In this document: positions 36,271-45,563 of the stretch, one piece after another | Layout of the letters: every line of letters begins with the position of its first letter | Numbering within the stretch: position 1 is the first letter of the stretch | Assembly: GCF_001463705.1 (NCBI RefSeq) | Contig: NZ_BBWH01000004.1 | Span: 124,001-188,000, forward strand | DNA from: Aureimonas sp. AU12 | GTDB lineage: Bacteria; Pseudomonadota; Alphaproteobacteria; Rhizobiales; Rhizobiaceae | Reading direction: 5' to 3' | DNA: 64,000 nucleotides | Program-made: the position numbers and the translations under genes | The notes under the pieces: generated by a model | Databases searched by the model: none | Told to the model about the DNA's origin: nothing | The model's input: only the letters and a program-made list of their open reading frames with translations

Positions 36271-37224
36271 ATGATGCTTTCGCGACGCTCCATCGGCCCC
36301 GGACTTCTCGCCGTGGCCCTCCTCGCCGCCTCGGTGCCCGCCCATGCCGCCGAGCCCGCGTCCTGCCGGACGGTCCGGTTCGCCGATGTCGGCTGGACCG
36401 ACATCACCGCCACCACCGCCGCCGCCTCGACCCTCCTGACGGCGCTCGGCTACGAGCCCAAGACCGACGTTCTGGCGCTCCCGGTCACCTTCGCCTCGCT
36501 GAAGAACAATGACATCGACATCTTCCTCGGCAACTGGATGCCGACGATGGAGGCCGATCTCGCACCCTACAAGGCCGAGGGATCGATCGAGGTGGTGCGC
36601 GCCAATCTCGAAGGCGCCAAGTACACGCTCGCCGTGCCGACCGCACTCTACGACGCCGGTCTCAAGACCTTCGCCGACATCGGCAAATTCCACGATCAAC
36701 TCGACGGCAAGCTCTACGGCATCGAGCCGGGCAACGACGGCAATCGCCTCATCCTCGGCATGATCGAGAAGGACCAGTTCGGGCTCGGCAAGTTCGAACT
36801 CGTCGAGTCGTCCGAACAAGGCATGCTGGCGCAGGTGGCGCGCCAGACCCGATCCGACAAGCCGATCGTCTTCCTCGGCTGGGAGCCCCATCCGATGAAC
36901 GCCAACTTCATGCTTTCCTACCTTGCCGGCGGCGACGAGGTGTTCGGACCGAACTACGGCGGCGCTACGATCTACACGTTGACCCGAAAGGGCTTCGCGG
37001 CGGAATGCCCGAACCTCGGCAAGCTCTTCGCCAACATGGTGTTCTCGCTGCCGATGGAGAACGAGATCATGGGCGCCATCCTCAACGACTCCAAGGAAGC
37101 CGGTGCCGCGGCGAAGGAATGGCTGGCAGCCCACCCCGAAGCCTATGCCGCCTGGCTCGACGGCGTCACGACCTTCGACGGCAAGCCTGCGGCGGAGGCC
37201 GTGAAGACCGCTCTGGCCGACTGA
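36271..37224 (+). CDS. choX: Choline ABC transporter substrate-binding protein
   Basis: 317 residues. It has a signal peptide (about 1-26, MMLSRRSIGPGLLAVALLAASVPAHA), then a periplasmic OpuAC-type domain: TVRFADVGWTDITATTAAASTLLTALGY, IDIFLGNWMPTMEADLAPY, YGIEPGNDGNRLILGMI and VFLGWEPHPMNANF. The aromatic residues in GNW, YGIEPG and GWEPHPMN are those that cage the quaternary ammonium group in ChoX. It delivers choline to ChoW/ChoV. The ATG at 36271 gives the best signal peptide. It is the first gene of choXWV, divergent from betIB-betA. Confidence 0.95.
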   Translation: MMLSRRSIGPGLLAVALLAASVPAHAAEPASCRTVRFADVGWTDITATTAAASTLLTALGYEPKTDVLALPVTFASLKNNDIDIFLGNWMPTMEADLAPYKAEGSIEVVRANLEGAKYTLAVPTALYDAGLKTFADIGKFHDQLDGKLYGIEPGNDGNRLILGMIEKDQFGLGKFELVESSEQGMLAQVARQTRSDKPIVFLGWEPHPMNANFMLSYLAGGDEVFGPNYGGATIYTLTRKGFAAECPNLGKLFANMVFSLPMENEIMGAILNDSKEAGAAAKEWLAAHPEAYAAWLDGVTTFDGKPAAEAVKTALAD

Positions 37225-37242
37225 CCGCAGAGCGCGGCTTGA

Positions 37243-37270
37243 GGCGGCTGGCGCTGAGCGCCCGGCCGCC
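37243..37270 (+). other. Stem-loop between choX and choW
   Basis: GGCGG-C-T-GGCGC pairs with GCGCC-C-G-GCCGCC around the loop TGA: 11 pairs with one mismatch and one bulge. It lies 19 bases after the choX stop and has no T-run. Such intercistronic hairpins often stabilise the upstream binding-protein message. Confidence 0.5.
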
Positions 37271-37323
37271 CCGGCCATGCGGACCCGCCGCTCCCTTCCT
37301 CCCCGACACGACGGATTGCCGCC

Positions 37324-38181
37324 ATGTATGACTGGCTGACCGACCACAAGATCCCCCTGGGGGTCTGGCTGCGCAGCCTGGTCGACGGGCTGACCACGAA
37401 CGCCCAAGGCCTGTTCGACGCGATCTCGCTGACGCTGGGAACGCTGATCGACGGCCTGACGGCCGGGCTGGAGTTCATCCCGCCCTTCGTCTTCATCGCG
37501 CTCGTCGCGGCGGGGGCGTGGTTCCTGCACCGCTCAATCGGGCTGGTGGTGTTCGCGGTGCTGTCGCTGCTTCTGATCGTCAATCTCGGCTACTGGACCG
37601 AGACGATCCAGACGCTGTCGCTCGTCTTCTGCGCGACCTTCGTCTGCGTCATCATCGGCGTGCCGCTCGGCATCGCCGCCGCGCATCGCCCGTGGGTCTA
37701 CACGGCGCTGCGACCGTTCCTCGACCTGATGCAGACCATCCCGACCTTCGTCTATCTCATCCCGACGCTCGTCCTGTTCGGCCTCGGCGCCGTGCCGGGC
37801 CTGATCTCGACGGTGATCTTCTCGATCCCCGCCCCCATCCGTCTCACCTATCTCGGGCTCTCTTCGGTTCCGCTGAACCTACGCGAAGCCGCCTCGGCCT
37901 TCGGGGCCACCGACCGGCAGCTCCTGTTCAAGGTCGAGCTGCCGCATGCCCTGCCGACGATCATGGCGGGCATCACCCAGTGCATCATGCTCAGCCTCTC
38001 GATGGTGGTGATCGCTGCGCTCGTCGGCGCCGACGGGCTCGGCAAGCCGGTGGTGCGGGCGCTCAACACGGTGAACATCGGCATGGGCTTCGAGGCGGGT
38101 CTCGCCATCGTCATCCTTGCCATTCTGCTCGACCGGATCTGCAAGAAACCCGAACCGCGCCGTGTGGCGAAGCGGAGCTGA
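37324..38181 (+). CDS. choW: Choline ABC transporter permease
   Basis: 285 residues with about six or seven membrane helices. It is a ProW/OpuAB-type permease: MYDWLTDHKIPLGVWLRSLVDGLTTNAQGLFDAI at the N-terminus, IIGVPLGIAAAHRPWVYTALRPFLDLMQTIPTFVYLIPTLVLFGLG, and the EAA loop REAASAFGATDRQLLFKVELPHALPTIMAG that docks the ATPase. It forms the inner-membrane channel for choline with ChoV. It starts 99 bp after choX and ends 4 bp before choV. Confidence 0.96.
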   Translation: MYDWLTDHKIPLGVWLRSLVDGLTTNAQGLFDAISLTLGTLIDGLTAGLEFIPPFVFIALVAAGAWFLHRSIGLVVFAVLSLLLIVNLGYWTETIQTLSLVFCATFVCVIIGVPLGIAAAHRPWVYTALRPFLDLMQTIPTFVYLIPTLVLFGLGAVPGLISTVIFSIPAPIRLTYLGLSSVPLNLREAASAFGATDRQLLFKVELPHALPTIMAGITQCIMLSLSMVVIAALVGADGLGKPVVRALNTVNIGMGFEAGLAIVILAILLDRICKKPEPRRVAKRS

Positions 38182-38185
38182 CCTC

Positions 38186-39388
38186 ATGGCCGACGCAACC
38201 GCCGTTCCCGCCATCGAATTTCGAAACGTCGACATCGTCTTCGGCGAGAAGCGCAAGATCGCGATCCAGATGATCGACGCCGGCAAGACGCGCGACGAGA
38301 TCCTCGCCGCGACCGACGCCGTGCTGGGCGCCGCCGGCGTCAACCTCACCGTCGAGCGCGGCGAGATCTGCGTGCTCATGGGCCTGTCGGGCTCCGGCAA
38401 GTCGACGATCCTGCGCGCCGTGAATCGCCTCAACGAGGTGGCGCGCGGCGAGGTCATCGTGAAGCATCGGGACAAGGGCGTCGATGTCGCGAAATGCGAC
38501 GACACCACGCTGCGCGACGTGCGCACGCACACGGTCTCGATGGTCTTCCAGCAGTTCGCGCTCCTGCCCTGGCGCACCGTGCGGCAGAATGCCGGGCTTG
38601 GTCTGGAATTGCAGGGCATCCCGGTGGCCGAGCGCAACCGGATCGTCGACGAGAAGCTGGCCATGGTCGGCCTGACGAAATGGGCCGACAAATACGCCCA
38701 TGAACTGTCGGGCGGCATGCAGCAACGCGTCGGCCTCGCACGCGCCTTCGCAACGGATGCCGATATCCTCTTGATGGACGAGCCCTTTTCCGCGCTCGAC
38801 CCGCTCATCCGCACCAAGCTGCAGGATGAGCTGCTCGAACTCCAGCAGAGTATCAAGAAGACCATTCTCTTCGTCAGCCATGATCTCGACGAGGCGCTGA
38901 AGCTCGGCAACAAGATCGCCATCATGCAGGACGGGCGGATCGTGCAGGTCGGACAGGCCGAGGACATTCTGTTGACGCCGGCCACCCCTTACGTCGCCGA
39001 GTTCGTCAAGCACATGAACCCGCTGAACGTGCTGCGGGGCTCGGCCGTGATGCGCCCCGTGCGCTCGCTGAAGCGCGACGGCGCGGCGCTGTTGCTCGAC
39101 GACGCCGGCGAAATCCGCCTCAAGCTCGACGACGGCGACCGTCCGATCTCGGTCGACATCAAGGGCGGCGCCGGCACTATCGGTCATGCCGATGCCGAGG
39201 AAGGCCATGTCGATCGCGACTGCGACGTCATCGTCGCCCCTGCCGATCTTCGCCTCCGGGCAGCCATCGCGCTGAAGCGCCAGACCAACCACCCGATTCT
39301 CCTCGTCGACGAGCTCGGCCGCCTCGCCGGCCTTTGCGACAACGAGGAGATCTATCGCGGCCTGATGCAGCGCGCCGAACCGCGATAA
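38186..39388 (+). CDS. choV: Choline ABC transporter ATP-binding protein
   Basis: 400 residues of the ProV/OpuAA type. Walker A is GLSGSGKST, the Q-loop is FQQFALLPWRTV, the signature is ELSGGMQQRVGLARA, Walker B is ILLMDEPFSALD, and the H-loop is FVSHDLDEA. The N-terminal extension (VFGEKRKIAIQMIDAGKTRDEILAATDAVLGA) is characteristic of ChoV. The C-terminus (about 280-400) is a CBS-like regulatory region. It energises choline import. ATG 38186 lies 4 bp after the choW stop. It is the last gene of the operon, converging on the catalase gene. Confidence 0.96.
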   Translation: MADATAVPAIEFRNVDIVFGEKRKIAIQMIDAGKTRDEILAATDAVLGAAGVNLTVERGEICVLMGLSGSGKSTILRAVNRLNEVARGEVIVKHRDKGVDVAKCDDTTLRDVRTHTVSMVFQQFALLPWRTVRQNAGLGLELQGIPVAERNRIVDEKLAMVGLTKWADKYAHELSGGMQQRVGLARAFATDADILLMDEPFSALDPLIRTKLQDELLELQQSIKKTILFVSHDLDEALKLGNKIAIMQDGRIVQVGQAEDILLTPATPYVAEFVKHMNPLNVLRGSAVMRPVRSLKRDGAALLLDDAGEIRLKLDDGDRPISVDIKGGAGTIGHADAEEGHVDRDCDVIVAPADLRLRAAIALKRQTNHPILLVDELGRLAGLCDNEEIYRGLMQRAEPR

Positions 39389-39410
39389 CCGTTCAGGCTC
39401 CACGAAGACA

Positions 39411-39439
39411 GAAAAACCCGGCCTCCTACGAGACCGGGT
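39411..39439 (-). terminator. Rho-independent terminator of the manganese catalase gene
   Basis: A 10-bp stem with one mismatch (ACCCGGCCTC / GAGACCGGGT, loop CTAC) is followed on the minus strand by TTTTT. It sits between convergent choV and the catalase gene; rightward it lacks a T-run. Confidence 0.8.
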
Positions 39440-39463
39440 CCTTCGATCAGATCTGAATGAGGA

Positions 39464-40390
39464 TCAGCGCGACGCCTTATAGAGCTTCTGCGCGATCTCG
39501 AACATTTCCTCCGGCGCATAGTCTGGAGTGAAAGCCGAGGGAACGCCAGTCAGCTGGTGGATCTTGCCGCCCTCGGGCATGCCGTCGACCACCTCCAGCT
39601 CGCCCTGCGGATCGTCGGGCAGTGCCACTTCGCCATTGCCCCAGATGCCCGACATTTCCCTGTAGTCGTTCGGGCTGAACGTATAGAGGCGGCGATGGGA
39701 ACCCTCGTCCAGATACTTCTGGCACTCCGGGATCTTCGACAGCGGAATGTTCGGCGTCGGCAGGAAGTCCTTGATCTTGACGCCCGTGATCTTCTCCAGC
39801 GCCAGCGCATAAGCGTGGGCGTGGACGGATCCGCGCACGAGGAGATAGCCGCAGACCTCGCGGCCGGTCGGGTCGGTCAGCGTCTCGTAGACCCGCAGCT
39901 TGTGCAGCCGCGCACCGCACTCGAGGTGGAAGTTGTGGAGGAGATCGACCACGACATTGCCGGTCGTGGTGATGAAGTCGTTGTTCCAGGAGACGCCGTT
40001 CGAGTTGACCGGCATCGCGCCGCCACCACCGGAGAGGAAGGCGGCCGCAAGGCGAATGTCCTTCATGTCTTCGAACGGGGCTCCGGAGATGTCGCCGCCG
40101 TCGCCGAGGTCGCCCTTCGGCTTGTCCGGACCGTTGTTCAGCATCGCCACGCCGTTCGAGACGAGTTCGACGTGGCCGAGTTCCTCGGCCGTGATCGAGG
40201 CGACAAGGCTGTAGAAGGGCTTCAGCTTGTCCTTCGAGCGGAAATTGAAGCTCTGGAACATGTAGTTCCCGAGCGTGGACATCTCTCCGTACTTGCCGCC
40301 GAGGAGTTCCTGCAGCGCCGCGGCGGCGTTGGGATCGGCTCGCTTGGGGGCTGGCAGCTCGGCCTGCAACTTGTCGACGCGCATGAACAT
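39464..40390 (-). CDS. Manganese (non-haem) catalase
   Basis: 308 residues. The dinuclear Mn ligands fall at the family spacing: Glu36 (GEMSTLGNYMFQ), Glu70 and His73 (AEELGHVE), Glu157 (NFHLECGARLHKLRVYE) and His190 (RGSVHAHAYALALEK). The SPNDYREMSGIWG and C-terminal PEEMFEIAQKLYK stretches are also typical. It dismutates hydrogen peroxide in the cytoplasm. Peroxide from sarcosine oxidase would be one local source, though the promoter suggests general-stress control. It is monocistronic, with its own terminator and a candidate EcfG promoter 30 bp upstream. Confidence 0.96.
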   Translation of the reverse strand: MFMRVDKLQAELPAPKRADPNAAAALQELLGGKYGEMSTLGNYMFQSFNFRSKDKLKPFYSLVASITAEELGHVELVSNGVAMLNNGPDKPKGDLGDGGDISGAPFEDMKDIRLAAAFLSGGGGAMPVNSNGVSWNNDFITTTGNVVVDLLHNFHLECGARLHKLRVYETLTDPTGREVCGYLLVRGSVHAHAYALALEKITGVKIKDFLPTPNIPLSKIPECQKYLDEGSHRRLYTFSPNDYREMSGIWGNGEVALPDDPQGELEVVDGMPEGGKIHQLTGVPSAFTPDYAPEEMFEIAQKLYKASR

Positions 40391-40421
40391 GGGGGGACCT
40401 CTCCTGTCGGTTCAGGAAAGC

Positions 40422-40446
40422 AACCGGTCGTTGAAGGCATCGTTCC
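40422..40446 (-). promoter_or_regulatory. Candidate EcfG (general stress sigma factor) promoter of the manganese catalase gene
   Basis: On the minus strand GGAAC (40442-40446), 16 bases, GGTT (40422-40425). The alphaproteobacterial EcfG/RpoE2 consensus is GGAAC-N16-17-(C/G)GTT. It lies 32-56 bp before the ATG, and manganese catalases are known members of this regulon in rhizobia. Confidence 0.65.
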
Positions 40447-40741
40447 GCACCATCAACGGTCGCCCCTAACCGTAGTCGGGCGCCGGACGGCGGCGCTGCA
40501 TCGTCGACCGTCGACTCATTATCGCATTTCGGCAAGCATTTCCGCGACAGCGAAGCGGTTAGGATCACCGGCCGAGGACGCTGCAGAAAGCCCAGCGTCC
40601 TAACGCCCTTAGCGTCATCGCGCATCATAACCAACGGGTCGCACCTCTTGGGAACGCTCGGTCCGTGAGCGGGCTGGTGGCGCTCCGATTCAGCGCAGTC
40701 GTGGCAGCGCGTTCGTTTGCTAAGCGTGCGGACTGCGCGCA
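40447..40741. other. Intergenic region between catalase promoter and gguB terminator
   Basis: With the flanking promoter and terminator, the gene-free stretch is 413 bp (40391-40803). I see no conserved frame, RNA gene or repeat in this middle part. Short plus-strand frames are Arg-rich and unsupported. Confidence 0.4.
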
Positions 40742-40781
40742 ACAAAAAAGAAAGGGCGCCCGCGGTTGCCCGGGGCGCCCT
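40742..40781 (-). terminator. Rho-independent terminator of the chvE-gguAB operon
   Basis: The stem AGGGCGCCC (40753-40761) pairs with GGGCGCCCT (40773-40781). On the minus strand it is followed by TTTCTTTTTTGTT. It lies 22 bp after the gguB stop. Confidence 0.9.
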
Positions 40782-40803
40782 ATCAGTCCGAGGCGGAGAC
40801 GCC

Positions 40804-42009
40804 TCAGGCCTTGTTGCGATTGTAGACGTCGAAGCAGACGGCCGCTAGGAGCACGATGCCCTTGATGACCTGCTGGTCATCGATGCCGATGCCCATGATC
40901 GACATGCCGTTGTTCATCACGCCGATGATGAAGGCGCCGACCACCGCGCCGATCACCTTGCCGACGCCGCCATAGGCCGAGGCGCCGCCGATGAAGCAGG
41001 CCGCGATGACGTCGAGCTCGAAGCCGACGCCGGCCTTCGGGGTCGCCGAGTTCAGGCGAGCCGCGAAGATGAGGCCGGCCAAAGCGGCGAGGACGCCCAT
41101 GTTGACGAAGGTGAAGAAGGTTAGGCGCTCGGTGCGGATGCCCGAGAGCTTGGCGGCCTTTTCGTTGCCGCCCACCGCATAGATGCGGCGACCCATCGTC
41201 GTGCGCGTCGTCACGAACCCGTAGACGGCGATGAGAAGCGCCATCACGATGAGGACGTTCGGAAAGCCGTTATAGGTCGCCATCAGGTAGCTGATGAGCA
41301 TGATCGCCGCGGCGATGAAGAGGTTGCGGCCGACGAACAGGCCGAACGGCTCGTCCGCATGGCCGACGCGCGCCTGCTTCGAGCGCTTGCGGGCGCTCAG
41401 GAAGACGATGAGGGCCGAGGCGAAGGCGCCGATGGCGACCGTCGTCAGGTGCAGACCGTTGCCGGCGAAGAAGTCGGGAATGAAGCCTTTGGAGAGCTTC
41501 TGGAACCCTTCGGGGAACGGGCCGACCGAGGCCGATCCGAGCACTTTCAGCGTCAGGCCGCGGAAGACGAGCATGCCCGCCAGCGTCACGATGAACGATG
41601 GCACCTTGAAGTAGGCAACGAGATAGCCCTGTACGGCGCCGATGACGCCGCCGACGGCAAGGCCGATCGCGGCTGCGGTGAAGCCGTCGAGCCCGTATTT
41701 GACCATCAGCACGGCGCCGAGACCGCCGATGAAGCCGGCGACCGAGCCGATCGACAGGTCGATATGGCCGGTGATGATGATCAGCAGCATGCCGATCGCC
41801 ATGATGACGACGTAGCTGTTCTGGAGAACGAGGTTCGTCAGATTCAGCGGCCGCATCAGCACGCCGTTGGTCATGTACTGGAAGAAGGCCATGATCACGA
41901 TCAGAGCGATCAGCATGCCGTATTCGCGGACATGCGCCTTCAGAAAGTCGAGGTTGAAGCCTCCACCCGAGCCGCCACCGGCGGACTCGTCGGCCGTCTT
42001 AATGCTCAT
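40804..42009 (-). CDS. gguB: Multiple-sugar ABC transporter permease (GguB/MmsB type)
   Basis: 401 residues with about ten membrane helices. The BPD_transp_2 (ribose/xylose-type permease) signatures are [49 protein letters not shown] and [24 protein letters not shown], with [37 protein letters not shown] near the end. It forms the channel for the ChvE-delivered sugar. The frame begins 11 bp inside the end of gguA. A Shine-Dalgarno GGGAGGGG precedes the ATG at 42009. Confidence 0.95.
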   Translation of the reverse strand: MSIKTADESAGGGSGGGFNLDFLKAHVREYGMLIALIVIMAFFQYMTNGVLMRPLNLTNLVLQNSYVVIMAIGMLLIIITGHIDLSIGSVAGFIGGLGAVLMVKYGLDGFTAAAIGLAVGGVIGAVQGYLVAYFKVPSFIVTLAGMLVFRGLTLKVLGSASVGPFPEGFQKLSKGFIPDFFAGNGLHLTTVAIGAFASALIVFLSARKRSKQARVGHADEPFGLFVGRNLFIAAAIMLISYLMATYNGFPNVLIVMALLIAVYGFVTTRTTMGRRIYAVGGNEKAAKLSGIRTERLTFFTFVNMGVLAALAGLIFAARLNSATPKAGVGFELDVIAACFIGGASAYGGVGKVIGAVVGAFIIGVMNNGMSIMGIGIDDQQVIKGIVLLAAVCFDVYNRNKA

Positions 42010-43540
42010 GGTTCACCCCTCCCGAGCGGATGATCGCACGCATGATGTTCTCCTGAGAGGCGTCGGCCGCGGTCATCTCGGCCACGATTCGGCCTTCGTT
42101 CATGACGTAGATCCGATCGCACATGCCGAGGAGTTCGGGCATTTCCGACGAGATCATCAGAACCGCCTTCCCCTCTTCCGCGAGCTTGTTGATGATGGAA
42201 TAGATTTCGAACTTGGCGCCGACGTCGATGCCGCGTGTCGGCTCGTCGAGGATCAGGAGATCCGGGTTCGAGAAGAGCCACTTCGACAGAACGACCTTCT
42301 GCTGGTTGCCCCCCGAGAGATTGAGGGTCTTCTGCAGGATCGAGGAGCAGCGGATCTTAAGCTTCTCGCGGAAGCCGTCTGCGACCTCCTGCTCCCGGTG
42401 ATTGTCGACGATGCCGCCCTTCGAGATGCCCGAGAGATTGGCCAGCGAGATGTTCTGCTTGATGTCGTCGTCGAGGATCAGGCCGAGATGCTTGCGGTCC
42501 TCGGTGACGTAGGCGATGCCCGCATCGATCGCCTTGTTGATCGACGACACGTCCACCGGCTTGCCGTGCATGCGCACTTCGCCGGTCACGTTGCGGCCGT
42601 AGGAGCGACCGAAGACGCTCATCGCGAACTCGGTGCGGCCCGCGCCCATCAGGCCGGCAATGCCGACAACCTCGCCGCGTCGCACGTTCACCGCGACGTT
42701 CTTCAGCACCTGCCGCGACGAGTTGAGATGGTGGAAGCAGCTCCAGTTCTTCGCCTCGAACAGGATCTCGCCGATCTTGGCCTCGCGAGAGGGATAGCGG
42801 TCGGCCAGACTGCGGCCCACCATGTCGCGGATGATGCGGTCTTCCGAGATCGGCTCGGAGCGGCAGTCGATGGTCGAGACCGTCGAGCCGTCGCGGATCA
42901 CGGTGATCGAGTCGGCGACGCGCGCGATCTCGTTCAGCTTGTGCGAGATGATGATCGAGGAAATGCCCTTGCGCTTGAACTCCAGAAGGAGGTCGAGCAG
43001 CGCCTGGCTGTCGCTTTCGTTCAGGCTCGCGGTCGGCTCGTCGAGGATCAGCAGGCGGACCTTCTTGGCCAGCGCCTTGGCGATCTCGACAAGCTGCTGC
43101 TTGCCGATGCCGAGATCCTTGATGAGCGTCGTCGGCGCTTCCTTGAGGCCGACCTGCGCCAGGAGATCGCGGCAGCGATCGTGCGCCGTGTCCCAGTCGA
43201 TGATGCCGTAGGAGGCGACCTCGTTGCCGAGGAACATGTTCTCGGCGATCGACAGGAGCGGCACGAGAGCCAGTTCCTGGTGAATGATGATGATGCCGAG
43301 CTTCTCGGAGTCGGAGATGTCGCGGAACGCCCGCGTCTCGTTCTCGTAGCGGATCTCGCCCTCATAGGTGCCATGCGGATAGACGCCCGACAAAACCTTC
43401 ATGAGCGTGGACTTGCCCGCGCCGTTCTCGCCGCAGATCGCATGGATCTCGCCGGCCACGACGGACAGGTTGACGTTGTCGAGTGCCTTCACGCCCGGAA
43501 AGGTCTTGGTGATGCCGCGCATCTCCAGAATGGGGCTCAT
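41999..43540 (-). CDS. gguA: Multiple-sugar ABC transporter ATP-binding protein (GguA/MmsA type)
   Basis: 513 residues with two ATP-binding cassettes. The first is complete ([48 protein letters not shown]). In the second, Walker A is altered ([17 protein letters not shown]), while [15 protein letters not shown] and [15 protein letters not shown] are intact. This asymmetry is standard for RbsA/XylG-type ATPases. It powers sugar import with GguB and ChvE. A strong GGGAGG site precedes ATG 43540. A stem-loop separates it from chvE. Confidence 0.96.
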   Translation of the reverse strand: MSPILEMRGITKTFPGVKALDNVNLSVVAGEIHAICGENGAGKSTLMKVLSGVYPHGTYEGEIRYENETRAFRDISDSEKLGIIIIHQELALVPLLSIAENMFLGNEVASYGIIDWDTAHDRCRDLLAQVGLKEAPTTLIKDLGIGKQQLVEIAKALAKKVRLLILDEPTASLNESDSQALLDLLLEFKRKGISSIIISHKLNEIARVADSITVIRDGSTVSTIDCRSEPISEDRIIRDMVGRSLADRYPSREAKIGEILFEAKNWSCFHHLNSSRQVLKNVAVNVRRGEVVGIAGLMGAGRTEFAMSVFGRSYGRNVTGEVRMHGKPVDVSSINKAIDAGIAYVTEDRKHLGLILDDDIKQNISLANLSGISKGGIVDNHREQEVADGFREKLKIRCSSILQKTLNLSGGNQQKVVLSKWLFSNPDLLILDEPTRGIDVGAKFEIYSIINKLAEEGKAVLMISSEMPELLGMCDRIYVMNEGRIVAEMTAADASQENIMRAIIRSGGVNHEH

Positions 43541-43569
43541 CCTATCCTCCCGCCGCCGGATACCAAAGA

Positions 43570-43601
43570 GGTTCGGGAGACCGATCGCGGCCTCCCGAAC
43601 C
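43570..43601 (-). other. Stem-loop between chvE and gguA
   Basis: GGTTCGGGAG (43570-43579) and CTCCCGAACC (43592-43601) form a perfect 10-bp stem with a 12-base loop. On the minus strand only TCTTT follows, so it is a partial terminator or message-stabilising structure. It should raise chvE message over gguAB. Confidence 0.65.
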
Positions 43602-43618
43602 CGTTCTGTCAGACCCGA

Positions 43619-44683
43619 TTACTTGATCTGGTCGGCCGTGTAGTAACCGCCGCCGACGAGAACCTCTTCGGCATTGGCCTTGGTCACGAGAACCGGCTTC
43701 AGGAGGTAGGACGGGACGACCTTGACGCCGTTGTTGTAGGTCGTCGAGTCGTTGACCGTCACTTCGGTGCCGGCGGCCATGGCGTCCACCATGTCGACGG
43801 TGACCTTGGCGAGTTCGCGGGTGTCCTTGTAGATCGTCGCGTACTGTTCGCCCGCGAGGATCGACTTGACCGAAGGCACTTCGGCGTCCTGGCCCGAGAC
43901 GATGGGCATCTTGAGGTCGCCCGAACCGTAGCCGACGCCCTTCAGCGAGGAGATGATGCCGATCGACAGGCCATCGTAGGGCGAGAGGACCGCATCGACC
44001 TTCTTGTCGGTGTAGTAGGCCGAGAGGAGGTTATCCATGCGGGCCTGCGCGACCGCCGGATCCCAGCGCAGCGTGCCGACCGTCTCCATGCCCATCTGGC
44101 CCGACGGCACGACGACCTTGCCGCTGTCGATCAGCGGCTGAAGGACGCTCATCGCACCGTTGTAGAAGAAGAAGGCGTTGTTGTCGTCCGGCGAACCACC
44201 GAACAGCTCGACGTTGAACGGGCCGGGCTTGTTGGCCGCGTCGAGACCCTCGACGAGCGACTGGGCCTGAAGCACGCCGACCTGGAAGTTGTCGAAGGTC
44301 GCGTAGTAGTCGACATCCGGCGTCTCGCGGATGAGGCGATCGTAGGCGATGACCTTCACGCCGGCGTCGTGCGCCTGCTTGAGAATGTCGGAGAGCGTGG
44401 TGCCGTCGATCGAGGCGACCACGAGAACCTTGACGCCCTTGGTGACCATGTTCTCGATCTGCGAGAGCTGGGTCGGGATATCGTCTTCGGCGTACTGGAG
44501 ATCGGCCGTGTAGCCCTTCTCCTGCAGCGCCTTCACCATGTTGTCGCCGTCGGCGATCCAGCGGGCCGAGGACTTCGTCGGCATCGAAACGCCGACCGTG
44601 CCCTTGTCCTGCGCCATGGCGCTACCGGCAAACGTCATCGCGCCGATGGCCACGGCCGCCAGCAGGGACTTCATCGAAATCAT
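43619..44683 (-). CDS. chvE: Multiple-sugar-binding periplasmic receptor ChvE
   Basis: About 354 residues. Signal peptide [25 protein letters not shown], then the mature [27 protein letters not shown]. Periplasmic-binding fold motifs include [81 protein letters not shown] and [30 protein letters not shown]. In Agrobacterium ChvE binds galactose, arabinose, glucose, fucose and sugar acids and also signals to VirA. ATG 44683 lies 6 bases after GGGAGG; a second ATG at 44689 directly abuts the site. No vir genes are present here. Confidence 0.95.
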   Translation of the reverse strand: MISMKSLLAAVAIGAMTFAGSAMAQDKGTVGVSMPTKSSARWIADGDNMVKALQEKGYTADLQYAEDDIPTQLSQIENMVTKGVKVLVVASIDGTTLSDILKQAHDAGVKVIAYDRLIRETPDVDYYATFDNFQVGVLQAQSLVEGLDAANKPGPFNVELFGGSPDDNNAFFFYNGAMSVLQPLIDSGKVVVPSGQMGMETVGTLRWDPAVAQARMDNLLSAYYTDKKVDAVLSPYDGLSIGIISSLKGVGYGSGDLKMPIVSGQDAEVPSVKSILAGEQYATIYKDTRELAKVTVDMVDAMAAGTEVTVNDSTTYNNGVKVVPSYLLKPVLVTKANAEEVLVGGGYYTADQIK

Positions 44684-44856
44684 GCTCATCCTCCCGAAAC
44701 GGCAACGCGCGTCATTCGCCGTCGCCGAACTACGCCGCGATCCCTCGCGCCGCCGATCCGCTCCATGTGGCGACCGGCTCCCCGCCTGCCGCCACGATCC
44801 GTCCAGAACCGTCGCCCATCCCCGCCATCATGGCGTCCCTTCGGCAACTGCACTCT

Positions 44857-44926
44857 ATTGTCTGATGAATTATCCTATCGCCCGAAAGCCCACAAACGGA
44901 TTCTTGCGGCGAACTGATTTATCCTA
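44857..44926 (-). promoter_or_regulatory. Control region of chvE-gguAB
   Basis: On the minus strand GATAAT (44869-44874) could be a -10 element, followed 4 bases later by CAGACAAT (44857-44864). TAGGATAA occurs twice in direct orientation, at 44870-44877 and 44919-44926, 49 bp apart; the second copy overlaps the dgoA stop. CAGACAAT also occurs at the start of the araD1 transcript (52502-52509). The half-site fits GntR/FadR-type repressors (TTGTC...GACAA). Confidence 0.45.
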
Positions 44927-45563
44927 AACCGAAAACGCGGTCGTAGAGCAAGACCGCCGCATCGGCGCGCGAGCGAATTTCCGTGACCGTCATTCCCGGC
45001 TTGTAGAGCGACGACCCCAGGCCGAAGGTGCGCACCCCGACTTTCGAGAAGGCCTCGAAGTCGTGCTCCGACACGCCGCCGACGACACCGACCTCCCGAT
45101 CCCTCGGCAGGACGGCGCGGATCGCCGCGACACCGGCGGGCCCGAGCACGCTGGCGGGAAAGAACTTCAGCGCCGACGCCCCTGCGGCCAAGGCCTGGAA
45201 GGCCTCCGTCGGCGTGAAGACGCCGGGCATCGTGACCATGCCATGCTCGCCGGCCCGGCGGAGCACGCTCGCATCGACATTGGGGGAGACGAGCAGGCGC
45301 CCGCCCGCCTCCGCCAGCCGATCGACGCTCGCGACATCGAGGACGGTGCCCGCTCCGATGTAATGCGCGGGCGTACCGAGCTTGGCGGCCAGCGCGATCG
45401 AACGAAAAGCGTCCGGCGAGTTCAGCGGGATCTCGATCGCCTCGAAACCGGCCTCGATCAGCGTCGAGACGGCGGCCTCGGCTTCGTCGGGACCGATGCC
45501 GCGCAGGATCGCCACGAGCGAACGCTTGAGGGTCGGCCAGGGAACGGTGGCGGTGAAGCTCAT
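44919..45563 (-). CDS. dgoA: 2-dehydro-3-deoxy-6-phosphogalactonate aldolase
   Basis: 214 residues of the KDPG/KDPGal aldolase family. VAILRGIGPDEA, LIEAGFEAIEIPLNSP (catalytic Glu), IGAGTVLD, LLVSPNVDASVLRRA, MPGVFTPTEAFQALAAGASALKFFPAS (Schiff-base Lys in LKFFPAS) and VVGGVSEHDFEAF. SPN at the third strand and the dgoK partner favour KDPGal over KDPG. It splits KDPGal into pyruvate and glyceraldehyde 3-phosphate. Its start overlaps the dgoK stop (ATGA). Confidence 0.92.
   Translation of the reverse strand: MSFTATVPWPTLKRSLVAILRGIGPDEAEAAVSTLIEAGFEAIEIPLNSPDAFRSIALAAKLGTPAHYIGAGTVLDVASVDRLAEAGGRLLVSPNVDASVLRRAGEHGMVTMPGVFTPTEAFQALAAGASALKFFPASVLGPAGVAAIRAVLPRDREVGVVGGVSEHDFEAFSKVGVRTFGLGSSLYKPGMTVTEIRSRADAAVLLYDRVFGLG

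Noticed and set aside
43619-44683. ChvE as evidence for an Agrobacterium-type virulence system
   Set aside because: ChvE-GguAB is widespread in non-pathogenic rhizobia as a sugar transporter, and no vir, T-DNA or opine genes are present.
41867-44917. A plus-strand open frame of about 1016 codons opposite chvE-gguA-gguB
   Set aside because: The same GC-driven antisense effect; the minus strand carries three intact transporter genes.
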